In this document: piece after piece, positions 1 through 8,781 of the stretch
Position numbering within the stretch: position 1 is the stretch's first letter
How the letters are laid out: every line of letters begins with the position of its first letter
Assembly: GCA_002340255.1 (NCBI GenBank)
Contig: DDLS01000198.1
Coordinates: forward strand, 1 to 39,595
Length of the DNA stretch: 39,595 nucleotides
Reading direction: 5' to 3'
Origin: Cyanobacteria bacterium UBA2566
GTDB lineage: Bacteria; Cyanobacteriota; Cyanobacteriia; Cyanobacteriales; Desertifilaceae
Position numbers and translations under genes: made by a program
The notes under the pieces: model-generated
The model's database searches: none
What the model was told of the DNA's origin: nothing
The model's input: only the letters and a program-made list of their open reading frames with translations

Positions 1-19
1 TTAGACCCATTTTTCTGAT

Positions 20-46
20 AAAAAGACCGATCAGATGGATCGGTCT
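20..46 (-). terminator. Intrinsic terminator downstream of ado
   Basis: A perfect 9-bp stem (24-32 paired with 38-46) closes a 5-base loop. Read on the minus strand it is followed at once by TTTT and further A/T-rich sequence. It lies 66 bases beyond the ado stop codon, so it should end the ado transcript. Confidence 0.7.
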
Positions 47-111
47 GACCGGTAGGTTTCCTCAAATCTAAGAAAGAAATGGGTCGTCAACTCAAGGCTT
101 CTGAGGCGAGA

Positions 112-807
112 TTAGACAGATACTAACCCATAAGCAGACATTCGCATGATCTCTCCTGTGGTAAAGCCAATATTGGCTAGGGCTTCACCGTAGGCAATCA
201 TGAAGTCTTCAATTAAGGACTCTTTTTCCATCGCCAGGATTTTAGCATCCTTTTCCACTTGATTGAGCATTTTCCAGACGATGGGTAGATTTTGGCGGTT
301 GGCTGCTTGCAGTTCTGCTTTAGAGTCTTCAAAGTGGGCTTTGAGCCATTCTTCACCAAAGTTGAGATGGAGATATTCATCTTTGACCACTCCTTCGGTG
401 ATTTTGCGAGCGAAGGGGTCAGCTACCGGAATATAGATATTGTAGGCGGCGATCGCAAAGCACTCAATAATCAAGGATTGAATCAGCAGACAGGTAACCA
501 CCTTGTCTTCTGCTAGGGCATCCTGGAAGTTTTGGTGCAGTTGATTAAAGTATTCTTTGGCAAACTCCATATCGGGCGTGACTTTCAAATTGTTACCGCA
601 AGCCTGGAATCCCTTCATGTGGCGCTTTTCCATCTTCGCCAGCTTCGTCAATTCTTCTTTGTCATCGGGCAGCAGACTAGCCAAGTTAATGTAATTGTCA
701 TAGGCTTCCTGTTCCCCTTCAATGACGATCGCATTGATCCGGCTATAGGCATCTTTGTAAGTTTCGCTTTCATAGTTGAGTTCAGTGCTAACTGCAAGCT
801 GCTGCAT
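112..807 (-). CDS. ado: Aldehyde-deformylating oxygenase (cyanobacterial alkane synthase)
   Basis: This 231-aa ferritin-like di-iron enzyme converts C16/C18 fatty aldehydes to C15/C17 alkanes and formate, using O2 and reduced ferredoxin; the aldehyde comes from acyl-ACP reductase (AAR). The metal ligands are all visible: E32, E60 and H63 (EKRHMKG), E115 (IIECF), and E144 and H147 (KDEYLHLNF). Their spacing is the same as in characterised ADO proteins, and length is normal for the family. The ATG is preceded on the minus strand by TAGGAG about 12 bases upstream. AAR is commonly the next gene downstream, but only 111 bases follow here and they hold a terminator, so the two may not share a transcript. 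Confidence 0.96.
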   Translation of the reverse strand: MQQLAVSTELNYESETYKDAYSRINAIVIEGEQEAYDNYINLASLLPDDKEELTKLAKMEKRHMKGFQACGNNLKVTPDMEFAKEYFNQLHQNFQDALAEDKVVTCLLIQSLIIECFAIAAYNIYIPVADPFARKITEGVVKDEYLHLNFGEEWLKAHFEDSKAELQAANRQNLPIVWKMLNQVEKDAKILAMEKESLIEDFMIAYGEALANIGFTTGEIMRMSAYGLVSV

Positions 808-1130
808 AGGTGATTAATCTCCTAATTCCTAATATTGATGATGTTAATCCTTAAAGATGGCAAATGTATTTGTGCCTATTGGGAGGACTGACGATTGGTA
901 GGTTTAAGTGTAACTTAACCCTTGGCCGTTTTCATCCCCTTCTGGAGCCAGAAGGATGGAGCGTCTATCTTAATCTGAGTCTCGATCTCCTTTGTCTGGA
1001 ATAATTTGCCTGAATGATGACTATACCTATTGATTTATCTGATGATAGCGTAAAGCGATCGTCTATTCATTCTGGTCTGATGAGGGATAAGCAGATACGG
1101 AGATGGGGATATTGGAAAATTCCCTATTCC
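808..1130. other. Intergenic region upstream of ado, with an inverted repeat
   Basis: No convincing gene lies in these 323 bases. It should hold the ado promoter (minus strand). The one clear structure is an 8-bp inverted repeat, CCTTCTGG at 938-945 and CCAGAAGG at 948-955, about 130 bases upstream of the ado start. It has no T-run, so it resembles an operator or dispersed palindrome more than a terminator. Confidence 0.45.
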
Positions 1131-1147
1131 CTATTCCCTATTCCCTA
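1120..1147. repeat. Tandem heptamer repeat (TTCCCTA)x4
   Basis: Four perfect consecutive copies of TTCCCTA (TAGGGAA on the other strand). The repeat runs into the 3' end of the minus-strand gene at 1131-2189 and supplies its last codons and its TAG stop. Shorter copies occur at 22570-22584 and 23926-23943. Such short tandem repeats are typical of filamentous cyanobacterial genomes. Confidence 0.9.
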
Positions 1148-2189
1148 GTTCCCCCATGAGCCATTGTAGGCGGATACTCGACTGACTCTCCTGGGAGTCT
1201 GGAAGCCGATCTTGCAGGGGAACTTCCAGAATTTCACTGGTGAGAGGACCGAGTTGATTGAGCATCGATCGCAGATGGGGGGTACTCGCTCCCGTGTCTA
1301 CATAGAGGCGATCGGCTAAATTTCCTAAGCGTTTCCAGGTTAAATATAACTTGGCTACAGTTTGCTCGAGTTGGGTGGCCTGTTTGAGTAATTCTGAAGC
1401 CGTACTTAAACAGCCTAACCGCAAACTTTCATCTAGGGCCATCTCTAAGTCTACTGAGGATTGACTCAGGACTTGCACTTGGGCGGCCGCATCTAAGTAT
1501 TTTGCCAGACTTCGCGCCTCTGATGTCATTTGTTTAACGGTTTCTACATCCGGGTTCGCGGCGACCTCTTCTTGAATGCTTTGTAGGTGAGTATCGGGCA
1601 GTTTCCCTAATTCTTTGACTAAGGGGGCTAAATGTTTTGAGGCCATCGTTCCCGAAGCGGCTTTTTCCTTCACTTCATTGGGTAATAAATCTGAAGACAT
1701 GGCCATCCACTCATCAGCCAATTGTTTCACTTCTCGTCGAGTAATGCGATCGCCACGACTAGCCGCATCCGTTACCAATTGTTGAACTTCTACCGGTGCT
1801 TTCGCCGTTTCTACAAACGCCCGTTTACTAAAATTATTAACCGCTTCCGGGTCTAATTGCCCCTCCTCGACCAAGGTATCAGCACTATTGGCCAATTGAA
1901 TCAAAGCATAGGCTTGGCTTTTCGTAATTTCTTTCGATTTTAACCAATTAATAAATCCCGTTCCCCGGCCATCACCGCCCTTTTTTTCCCGATCGCGGAT
2001 CGCCCGTAAAATACGCCCTCGCCAAATATCCGTTTGCAAATCAAAGCGATCGCACACCAACCACGCTGTATCGAGTTGTTGCTGAAACTCCTGATCTGGA
2101 ATTTCTTCATCTTCAGGATCGGGTAAATTAAAATCCAGTTGGGGTTGTTCACCCAAAAGGGCTAATAGGTCGGTAACAGATTGATCCAT
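1131..2189 (-). CDS. Conserved cyanobacterial hypothetical protein
   Basis: A 352-aa soluble, acidic, mostly helical protein with no signal peptide or membrane segment. Residues about 70-105 (GDGRGTGFINWLKSKEITKS, then AYALIQLANSADTL) and 125-170 (NNFSKRAFVETAKA, ITRREVKQLADEW) look like helix-turn-helix segments and recall ParB/KorB-type DNA-binding proteins, but I cannot assign a function. The C-terminal half is predicted helical, possibly coiled coil. The final residues (GNRE) and the TAG stop lie inside a heptamer repeat, so the natural C-terminus may have been longer or different. It is divergent from the kinase gene at 2253, with only 63 bases between the starts, so the two may share regulatory DNA. 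Confidence 0.75.
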   Translation of the reverse strand: MDQSVTDLLALLGEQPQLDFNLPDPEDEEIPDQEFQQQLDTAWLVCDRFDLQTDIWRGRILRAIRDREKKGGDGRGTGFINWLKSKEITKSQAYALIQLANSADTLVEEGQLDPEAVNNFSKRAFVETAKAPVEVQQLVTDAASRGDRITRREVKQLADEWMAMSSDLLPNEVKEKAASGTMASKHLAPLVKELGKLPDTHLQSIQEEVAANPDVETVKQMTSEARSLAKYLDAAAQVQVLSQSSVDLEMALDESLRLGCLSTASELLKQATQLEQTVAKLYLTWKRLGNLADRLYVDTGASTPHLRSMLNQLGPLTSEILEVPLQDRLPDSQESQSSIRLQWLMGELGNRE

Positions 2190-2252
2190 GGTAAGGGGTA
2201 ATCGCTAATCAGTAAGATATTCCATAATATAGATAAAACCCCCAAACCGTGA

Positions 2253-5200
2253 ATGTTGAATTCTGGAACTGCTCTAACTCCCATAGAACTGAGGTCAGCC
2301 ATTGTTCAAAACCCTCTGGTGGTCTCTGCCAATACCAACGTGCGAGAGGCGATCTCGAAAATGAGTGGCGCTCATCTATCGTGCCCAACAACCCGTACTC
2401 AAGAGACTCAACGGGATCAAATGCATTTAGAAGCCCTCTCCAGTTGTGTTCTAGTGGTGGATAATCAAAATGTCACGGGTATCCTTACTGAACGGGATAT
2501 GGTGCGTTTATTAGCCCAAGACCAACCCCTGGCCTATCTGCGCGTCCAACAGGTCATGAGTCCTTTAGCGATCGCCCTCAAAGAGGACGACTTCACTGAC
2601 CTATTTTTTGCCATTAATTTGTTCAGACAACACCATATTCGCCATCTCCCCATCCTTGATGCTCAAGAGAACTTGGTGGGATTAGTTACCCATGAAAGTT
2701 TACTCCAGATCTCGCGCCCCATGGATCTGTTGCGTCTGCGAGAAGTACAAGAAGTGATGAGTGCCGATGTGATTTGCACAACCCCTGAGGCATCCCTCTT
2801 CCAAATTTCCCAATTAATGGCTAACCACCAGATTAGCTCTGTCGTGATGATTCAAACTCGTCCCACCGCTACAGGTTCCCTAGCTGTTCCAGTAGGTATC
2901 ATTACTGAGCGAGACCTGGTTCAATTTCATAGCTTTTATCCTCATCTGCAAGACTATACGGCTTCTAGTTTAATGAGCAGTCCCATTTTTGCGGTTAAAC
3001 CCCAAGACTCTCTGTGGGCAGTGCAGAAAATTATGGAGCAATATTTTACTCAGCACCTGGTGGTGACCGGAGTGCAAGGGGAACTGCTGGGAATAGTCAC
3101 TCAAAGCAATCTCTTACAAGCTCTGAATCCCCTAGAAATCTACAAGTTAGTGGAAGTTTTAGAACGTAAAGTTAACAATTTAGAAGCGCAACGGGAACGA
3201 GAGAAAGTTGTGGCCGATATTGCTAGGCGGATGGGTCAATCCCTGAATCTACAAGAAGTTTTAGAGGGGGCTATGGGGGAGATTAGACGGTTGTTCGCGT
3301 GCGATCGCGCGGTGGTATGCCAATTTCAAAGTGATGGTCATGGACATATTATTGCCGAATCTGTCGATCCTCGCTGGCCATCAGCCCTGGGACATGCGAT
3401 CGCACCCTCTTGTTTTCGAGATCAAACGGCGGGAGATAGCTCCTCCCCTCTGAAGGGATTAGATCCCTATCAAGTGAAGTCTAATTTGGTTATCCCCATA
3501 ATTTTAGACGATCAACCTTGGGGATTTTTAATGATTCATCAATGTGGGGATTATCGGGACTGGACGGAGGACGAGGTTGCCCTTTTAGAAGACATTGGGG
3601 TACAATTGGCGATCGCTATCCAACAGGCTAATACGCACCAAAAAGTAACAGTAGAACTGAGGGCACGACAACAGGCAGAATGCTTACTGAAACAAAGTCA
3701 GCAACGATACGAAAGTCTCGCGGAAAGTCTTTTTGTTGGTATTTTTTACACAAATAAGGCGGGGAAATACACATATGTAAATCGTCGCTGGTCTATATTA
3801 ACAAGACTCCCAGAAGCTGATGCCATGGGGGATGGATGGATGCAGCTCCTCTATCCAGACGACCGGGAACAGGTGTTGAGGGCTTGGGTAAACGCCGTCG
3901 AAAATCAGTGTGCTTGTGCATTAGAATACCGTCTTCAACGCCCCGATGGCAGTACCTTCTGGGTTTGCAGCCAATCTACAGTAGAGCGCAATAGTTATGG
4001 AGAGATGATGGGTTATGTGGGAAGCATTACAGATATTAGCGATCTCAAACATATGGAAACCCAACTGCAACAAACCCAACAACAGTATCAAGAAGCACAA
4101 AAAAAATCCCAGATGGAAAATGAATTGGCCAACTTTAAGTTAGGCTTGGATCAAGCAGCGATCGTGGCTATTACTGATGCTAAAGGAGTCATCAATTATG
4201 TGAACGATCGCTTCTGTGAAATTTCTGGCTATACCCAAGCCGAAATCTTGGGTAAAACCCACCGCCTGATTCAATCCGGATTCCATCCCCCCGAATTTTT
4301 CCAAAACCTGTGGGAAACCATCGCTAAGGGAGAGGTTTGGCGAGCAGAAGTATGCAACCGAGCCAAAAACGGTCGCCTTTATTGGGTCGATACCACCATT
4401 ATTCCCTTCCTGGATGCCCAGGGAACACCCTTTCAGTACCTGGCGATTCGGGTTGATATTAGCGATCGCAAACAAGTAGAAATGGCGCTCTCACGCAGTA
4501 ACCAACTGCTCAATGCCATCAGCACAGCCCAGGCGCAATTTATCACGGCTGGTAATCGGTTAACTATTTTTGAAGGACTCCTTTCTAACTTACTTGAACT
4601 GACGAAGAGTGAATATGGTTTTATCGGTGAAGTGCGCTTTCAGGATCAGAACAGTTCTATCCTCCCTTCGACTTCGCTCAGGGAGCAGCAGGATAAGCGT
4701 CCTGAATGTAATGAAATCTTGCTAAAAATTCGTGGCGTTCCTTACCTAAAAACCTACAGTATTAGCAATGGGGTTTGGGATCGAGCCACCCCAGAATTTG
4801 AGAATATCAATACCCTGTTTGGGGCTGTCGTGATGACCAGAAAACCGGTAATTACCAATAGTCCCAACACCGACCCCCAGCACTGCGGCATTCCCGATGG
4901 TCATCCCCCCCTGAAGACCTTTTTAGGTTTGCCCATTTACATTGGATCTACCCTCGTGGGAATGGTGGGGATTGCCAATCGACCCCAGGGCTACGATCTG
5001 GCGATCGTAGAAGAACTAGAACCCTTTCTGATTACCTGTAGTAACCTGATGCAAGGCTATCGACTACAGCGCAAGCGAGAAGAAACGGAACAGGAAAATG
5101 CCCGGCAACTGGCCAGCATTGAGGCGGCTGTGGATGGTATTGCCCTTCTTAAGGGAGACTACTACGAATATTTGAACCGTTCCCATGTACAGATGTTTGA

Positions 5201-7058
5201 CTATGATAGCCCCGAAGAGCTGATCGGCAAGAGCTGGAGAATCTTGTATTCTGAGCAAGAGCTGAAACGCTTTGAGGAAGAAATATTTCCCGTACTCCTC
5301 GAACAAGGGTCTTGGAGAGGGGAGGTAATTGCCACCCGTAAAGATGGATCGACCTTTAATGAATACCTCTCCCTGACGCTCACGGAAGATGGGACACGCA
5401 TTTGTGTCTGTCAGGATATTACCGATCGCAAACAGGCACAAGCCCAACTACAACCCCAGATGGCAGCCATTGAAGCGGCGATCGATGGGATTGCGATTCT
5501 CAAAGATGATCGCTATATCTTCATCAACCAAGCTCACCTGAGCCTCTTTAACTTTACTGACCCCCAAGAATTGCTCGGACAAACGTGGCGCAAGCTCTAC
5601 GCTCCCGAACAAATCCAATTCTTTGAAGAGCAAGTCTTTCCTGTTCTGGATGTGAAACACCAATGGCGAGGCACTACCGTTGCTCTACGGCAAGGTGAAC
5701 CTTTTGCCCAAGAACTCTCCCTTACTCTCACGGACAATGGGTACTTAATTTGCGTTTCTCGAGATATTAGCGATCGCCAAGCGGCTGAACAACAACTTCT
5801 AAAAACCAACCAAGAACTCGCCCGCGCCACTCAACTCAAAGATGAATTCCTGGCCAATATGAGTCACGAACTTCGCACTCCTCTCAATGCCATCCTGGGA
5901 ATGACGGAAGGACTGCAAGAGCAAATCTTTGGGGAAATTAATGAACGACAGCTCAAAGCCATACAAACTATTGAGCGTAGTGGTTCCCATCTACTAGAGC
6001 TAATTAACGATATTCTGGATGTCGCTAAAATCGAATCAGGGCAAATAGAACTAGAATACCGTCGTGTCCCAGTTGCCCCCCTATGTACCTCTAGTCTGGC
6101 ATTTGTCAAACAACAAGCTCTGAAAAAAGGCATTTTTCTAGAAACCCAGATCGCCAAGAATTTACCCGATCTTTGGGTCGATGAGCGCCGTATTCGCCAA
6201 GTATTAATTAACTTGCTCAATAATGCGGTGAAATTCACTCCGGACGGAGGCAAAATTACGCTCAAAGTAGTGAGTCGGCATTCCTTGAGTCAGGAAGAAC
6301 CTCTGTGTTTTCCGGAAATTCGCAATGTAAATGCATTTTATGCAGAAGGGGACTCCGATCGCCAAGATCCGGGATTCACGATTCATCATTATCTACGCAT
6401 TGGTATCAGCGATACGGGAATTGGGATTGCGCCAGAAAACCTAGAAAAACTCTTTAAGCCCTTTGTGCAAATCGATAGTGCCTTAAATCGAAAGTATACC
6501 GGGACAGGATTGGGTTTAACTTTAGTGAAGCAGATTGTGGAACTTCATGGGGGTAAAGTAGTGGTGAGGAGTAAAGTAGATTGCGGGACTTGTGTCAGTA
6601 TAGATCTGCCTTGTCTAGAACTGCCCTCTATAGAAACCAACCCATCCACGGAACCGGAGAGGTTTCAAGAGGCTCACGCTTCTACTGCGGCGCGATCGCC
6701 GTTAATCTTGCTCGTCGATGATAACGACGCGAATATTACGACTCTATCCAGTTACTTAAACGTGAAAGGCTATCAACTGTGCATTGGTAGAAATGGCTTA
6801 GAAGGGGTTGCTTTAGCTGCGTCAGAACAGCCCGATATTATTTTAATGGATATTCAGATGCCAGAAATGGATGGTTTAGAAGCGATCAAGAAAATCCGTC
6901 AGGATCTTCAGTTGGTGGATATTCCGATTATTGCTTTAACTGCTTTAGCGATGGAGGGCGATCGCGATCGAACCCTAGAAGCAGGAGCCAATGAATACCT
7001 GAGTAAACCGGTTAAACTCAAACAATTGGTTACTCTCATAGAGGAGCTTTTTGCTTAA
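2253..7058 (+). CDS. CBS-GAF-PAS hybrid sensor histidine kinase
   Basis: A 1601-aa cytoplasmic sensor kinase without membrane segments. Domains in order: four CBS domains (about 15-295; one pair ends in ITERDLVQFH), GAF (325-460), PAS (485-600), PAS (630-745), GAF (765-940), PAS (950-1060), PAS (1070-1180), HisKA with H1205 in SHELRTP, HATPase (N-box NLLNNAVKF, G-boxes DTGIGI and GTGLGL), and a C-terminal receiver with D1533 in MDIQMPEMDG. CBS pairs usually bind adenine nucleotides. The second PAS (GKTHRLIQSGFHPPEF, then NRAKNGRLYW) resembles Aer-type, possibly flavin-binding, PAS domains. The last two PAS domains are close copies of each other. No clear ribosome-binding site precedes the ATG; the start was chosen because its N-terminus aligns with the paralogue at 8782. 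The second GAF carries a palindromic repeat in frame (4658-4695). Confidence 0.93.
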   Translation: MLNSGTALTPIELRSAIVQNPLVVSANTNVREAISKMSGAHLSCPTTRTQETQRDQMHLEALSSCVLVVDNQNVTGILTERDMVRLLAQDQPLAYLRVQQVMSPLAIALKEDDFTDLFFAINLFRQHHIRHLPILDAQENLVGLVTHESLLQISRPMDLLRLREVQEVMSADVICTTPEASLFQISQLMANHQISSVVMIQTRPTATGSLAVPVGIITERDLVQFHSFYPHLQDYTASSLMSSPIFAVKPQDSLWAVQKIMEQYFTQHLVVTGVQGELLGIVTQSNLLQALNPLEIYKLVEVLERKVNNLEAQREREKVVADIARRMGQSLNLQEVLEGAMGEIRRLFACDRAVVCQFQSDGHGHIIAESVDPRWPSALGHAIAPSCFRDQTAGDSSSPLKGLDPYQVKSNLVIPIILDDQPWGFLMIHQCGDYRDWTEDEVALLEDIGVQLAIAIQQANTHQKVTVELRARQQAECLLKQSQQRYESLAESLFVGIFYTNKAGKYTYVNRRWSILTRLPEADAMGDGWMQLLYPDDREQVLRAWVNAVENQCACALEYRLQRPDGSTFWVCSQSTVERNSYGEMMGYVGSITDISDLKHMETQLQQTQQQYQEAQKKSQMENELANFKLGLDQAAIVAITDAKGVINYVNDRFCEISGYTQAEILGKTHRLIQSGFHPPEFFQNLWETIAKGEVWRAEVCNRAKNGRLYWVDTTIIPFLDAQGTPFQYLAIRVDISDRKQVEMALSRSNQLLNAISTAQAQFITAGNRLTIFEGLLSNLLELTKSEYGFIGEVRFQDQNSSILPSTSLREQQDKRPECNEILLKIRGVPYLKTYSISNGVWDRATPEFENINTLFGAVVMTRKPVITNSPNTDPQHCGIPDGHPPLKTFLGLPIYIGSTLVGMVGIANRPQGYDLAIVEELEPFLITCSNLMQGYRLQRKREETEQENARQLASIEAAVDGIALLKGDYYEYLNRSHVQMFDYDSPEELIGKSWRILYSEQELKRFEEEIFPVLLEQGSWRGEVIATRKDGSTFNEYLSLTLTEDGTRICVCQDITDRKQAQAQLQPQMAAIEAAIDGIAILKDDRYIFINQAHLSLFNFTDPQELLGQTWRKLYAPEQIQFFEEQVFPVLDVKHQWRGTTVALRQGEPFAQELSLTLTDNGYLICVSRDISDRQAAEQQLLKTNQELARATQLKDEFLANMSHELRTPLNAILGMTEGLQEQIFGEINERQLKAIQTIERSGSHLLELINDILDVAKIESGQIELEYRRVPVAPLCTSSLAFVKQQALKKGIFLETQIAKNLPDLWVDERRIRQVLINLLNNAVKFTPDGGKITLKVVSRHSLSQEEPLCFPEIRNVNAFYAEGDSDRQDPGFTIHHYLRIGISDTGIGIAPENLEKLFKPFVQIDSALNRKYTGTGLGLTLVKQIVELHGGKVVVRSKVDCGTCVSIDLPCLELPSIETNPSTEPERFQEAHASTAARSPLILLVDDNDANITTLSSYLNVKGYQLCIGRNGLEGVALAASEQPDIILMDIQMPEMDGLEAIKKIRQDLQLVDIPIIALTALAMEGDRDRTLEAGANEYLSKPVKLKQLVTLIEELFA
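4658..4695. repeat. Dispersed palindromic repeat inserted in frame within a GAF domain
   Basis: A nested inverted repeat: outer arms TATCCT (4658-4663) and AGGATA (4690-4695), inner arms CTCCCT (4662-4667) and AGGGAG (4680-4685), enclosing TCGACTTCGCTC. The core CCTTCGACTTCGCTCAGG is one I recognise as a repeat common between genes in many cyanobacteria. Here it encodes about residues 802-815 of the kinase (ILPSTSLREQQDK) and keeps the reading frame. Confidence 0.7.
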
Positions 7059-7469
7059 ACAGCCGGAGAGCAGCACATTCTACCCCAATAGTTAACGTCG
7101 GGATGAAAGCCAAAAAAATAAAGGGGTACTCTTCTTTACTGTATAGAGTACAATAGATCTAGTCAATCATCTACCCGCGACGCAGGCATAACAGAGAGCC
7201 TTGCATAACGAAATCTAATTTCAAGGAGTGGCGCATAGAGCTGCGGTAGACCGGGAAAATGACTATAGGGCAATAAGGTGTTAATTCTGGGATCTTGATT
7301 AAGGAAGTAGAGCTGGGCAAAGCCTCACTCAGAAACGGGACCTCTCGATCTAAAAACTAGATGGAGAATCCAGCACTCTACCATTGGCGAAGCCGTGCTC
7401 AAGGCACTAGGCTAGATCGGAGTGGGGAGTTGTCACCTAATCTAGACCAGACATAGGGTAAATAAACAG
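7059..7469 (+). promoter_or_regulatory. Structured 411-base leader upstream of the receiver-kinase gene; possible cis-regulatory RNA
   Basis: No gene is seen here, but the spacer is rich in pairings. GTACTC (7126-7131) pairs with GAGTAC (7146-7151). CTACCCGC (7171-7178) can close on GCGGTAG (7243-7249) around two hairpins: AGGC 7184/GCCT 7198 and GAAAT 7210/ATTTC 7218. ATCTA (7349-7353) pairs with TAGAT (7359-7363), or the stretch 7343-7353 pairs with TAGATCGGAG (7413-7422). CTAGAT (7412-7417) can instead pair with ATCTAG (7440-7445), about 24 bases before the start codon. A GCC-GTGC hairpin occupies 7392-7412. Mutually exclusive stems near the start codon are typical of riboswitches, but I match it to no known class. 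Confidence 0.4.
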
Positions 7470-8558
7470 ATGAATCAGATCAATGAGTCTTCTATTTTAA
7501 TTGTTGATGATGAACCCGATAATTTTGATGTTATTGAAACCCTATTGAGTAACCAGGACTACAACCTCTATTATGCGGCCAATGGTCAAGAAGCCCTCAC
7601 TTCTCTAGAAACCTACAATCCAGGCCTGATTCTCCTGGATGTGATGATGCCTGGAATTGATGGGATTGAAGTTTGTCGGCAGATTAAATCTCTGGCTAAA
7701 TGGAAAGTTGTGCCCATTATTATGATCACGGCATTAAGTGAAAAATCAGACCTCGCCCGTTGTTTGAATGCAGGAGCAGACGACTTTATCAGCAAACCGG
7801 TAAATGGGATGGAACTTCGCGCTCGTATCTCCTCCATGCTCCGAATTAAGCAGCAGTATGACGAGCTAGAAAGCCTGCTCAAACTACGGGAAGATATGGT
7901 AAAAATGGTAGTGCATGATTTGCGAAACCCTCTAGGCAGTGTCTTATTTGGGTTAGAACTGCTCAGAAGTCGGGAGTATAGCCCAGAAAAACAAAAAGAT
8001 AAACTCGATAGAATCTATCATTCAGCCCAAGCACTGCAAGTTTTAATTGATGATTTATTGAAAATTTCTCTTTTAGAATCGGGGAAAGTTCGCCTGAACT
8101 TACAAGAAATGGATCTAGCTGTCCTGGTGGCTTCAGCCGTTTCTAATTTTGAGGAGATTGCTGCTAATAGAAATCAAATCCTAATTACCCTCTACTCAGA
8201 AGAACCCAGAAGCATGATTGCTATTGATGAAGCGATGATCCATCGGGTATTAGATAACTTACTCTCCAATGCCATTAAGTTTTCGCCTGTCGATAGCCAA
8301 ATTATTATTCACTTAAATGCTCCCGTTTCTGGGCCTATCACGTTAGAAGTCCTGGATAGAGGTCCTGGAGTTCCAGAGTCTTTAAAAGAGAAAATTTTTG
8401 AGAAGTACGAAATTGGCAATATTTTACCCGATATTTCACAAATTGGATTAGGTCTAGCGTTTTGTAAGTTGGTCGTAGAGGCCCATGGGGGGAACATTCA
8501 GGTGAGTAATAATAAACCCCATGGCTCGATTTTTAAGATTACGCTCCCCATTAAATAA
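7470..8558 (+). CDS. Receiver-histidine kinase (REC-HisKA-HATPase)
   Basis: A 362-aa soluble protein. An N-terminal receiver (about 8-125; D57 in LLDVMMPG, acidic pair in VDDEPDN, K in SKPVNGMEL) is followed by a histidine kinase: H149 in VVHDLRNPL, N-box NLLSNAIKF, G-boxes DRGPGVP and GLGLAFCKLV. This order, receiver before kinase, is common in cyanobacteria and lets phosphorylation of the receiver control the kinase. It sits between two giant CBS-containing hybrid kinases, and the downstream one ends in an HPt domain that could pass phosphate to D57 (inference). GGG lies about 12 bases upstream of the ATG, and a long structured spacer precedes it. Confidence 0.92.
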   Translation: MNQINESSILIVDDEPDNFDVIETLLSNQDYNLYYAANGQEALTSLETYNPGLILLDVMMPGIDGIEVCRQIKSLAKWKVVPIIMITALSEKSDLARCLNAGADDFISKPVNGMELRARISSMLRIKQQYDELESLLKLREDMVKMVVHDLRNPLGSVLFGLELLRSREYSPEKQKDKLDRIYHSAQALQVLIDDLLKISLLESGKVRLNLQEMDLAVLVASAVSNFEEIAANRNQILITLYSEEPRSMIAIDEAMIHRVLDNLLSNAIKFSPVDSQIIIHLNAPVSGPITLEVLDRGPGVPESLKEKIFEKYEIGNILPDISQIGLGLAFCKLVVEAHGGNIQVSNNKPHGSIFKITLPIK

Positions 8559-8781
8559 TTAACGATTAACGATTAATAATTAAATGATTACGGGGAACTT
8601 GTACTGAATGATAAAGTTTCTTCGTATGGCACTATTGACTGGGTTCAGTTAATCTATGAGAGCAGAGATAGGAGAGATAGGATGACGTACGATCCTGTAT
8701 TCGTCTCGCAGTGGGTCAACTGGCCTCAACCCAGAGCCATGTTTAATTTTTAATTTTTTTAATTTTTAATTGATATGAGCC

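Noticed and set aside
5064..6265. Several minus-strand frames of 66-133 codons inside the first kinase gene
   Set aside because: All lie opposite conserved PAS and HisKA coding sequence and show no family features.
7126..7139. GTA-N8-TAC, a possible NtcA nitrogen-control site
   Set aside because: No TAN3T box lies at the required 20-24 base spacing, and about ten such matches are expected by chance in a window of this size.
7330..7400. tRNA-like stretch on the minus strand (TGGTAGAGTGCTGGATTCTCC)
   Set aside because: A 5-bp anticodon-like stem can be drawn, but there is no TTCGA T-loop, no acceptor stem and position 37 is a pyrimidine.
7260..7425. Partial resemblance to the c-di-GMP-I riboswitch (AGGGCAA, GCAAAGCC and TAGGCTAG in order)
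   Set aside because: Spacings are wrong and the conserved helices and tetraloop receptor cannot be drawn, so I only report it as a structured leader.
8559..8781. AT-rich spacer with repeated TTAACGA and TTTAATTTTT units before the giant kinase
   Set aside because: The units are few and irregular, and I see no origin, iteron or terminator organisation beyond low complexity.
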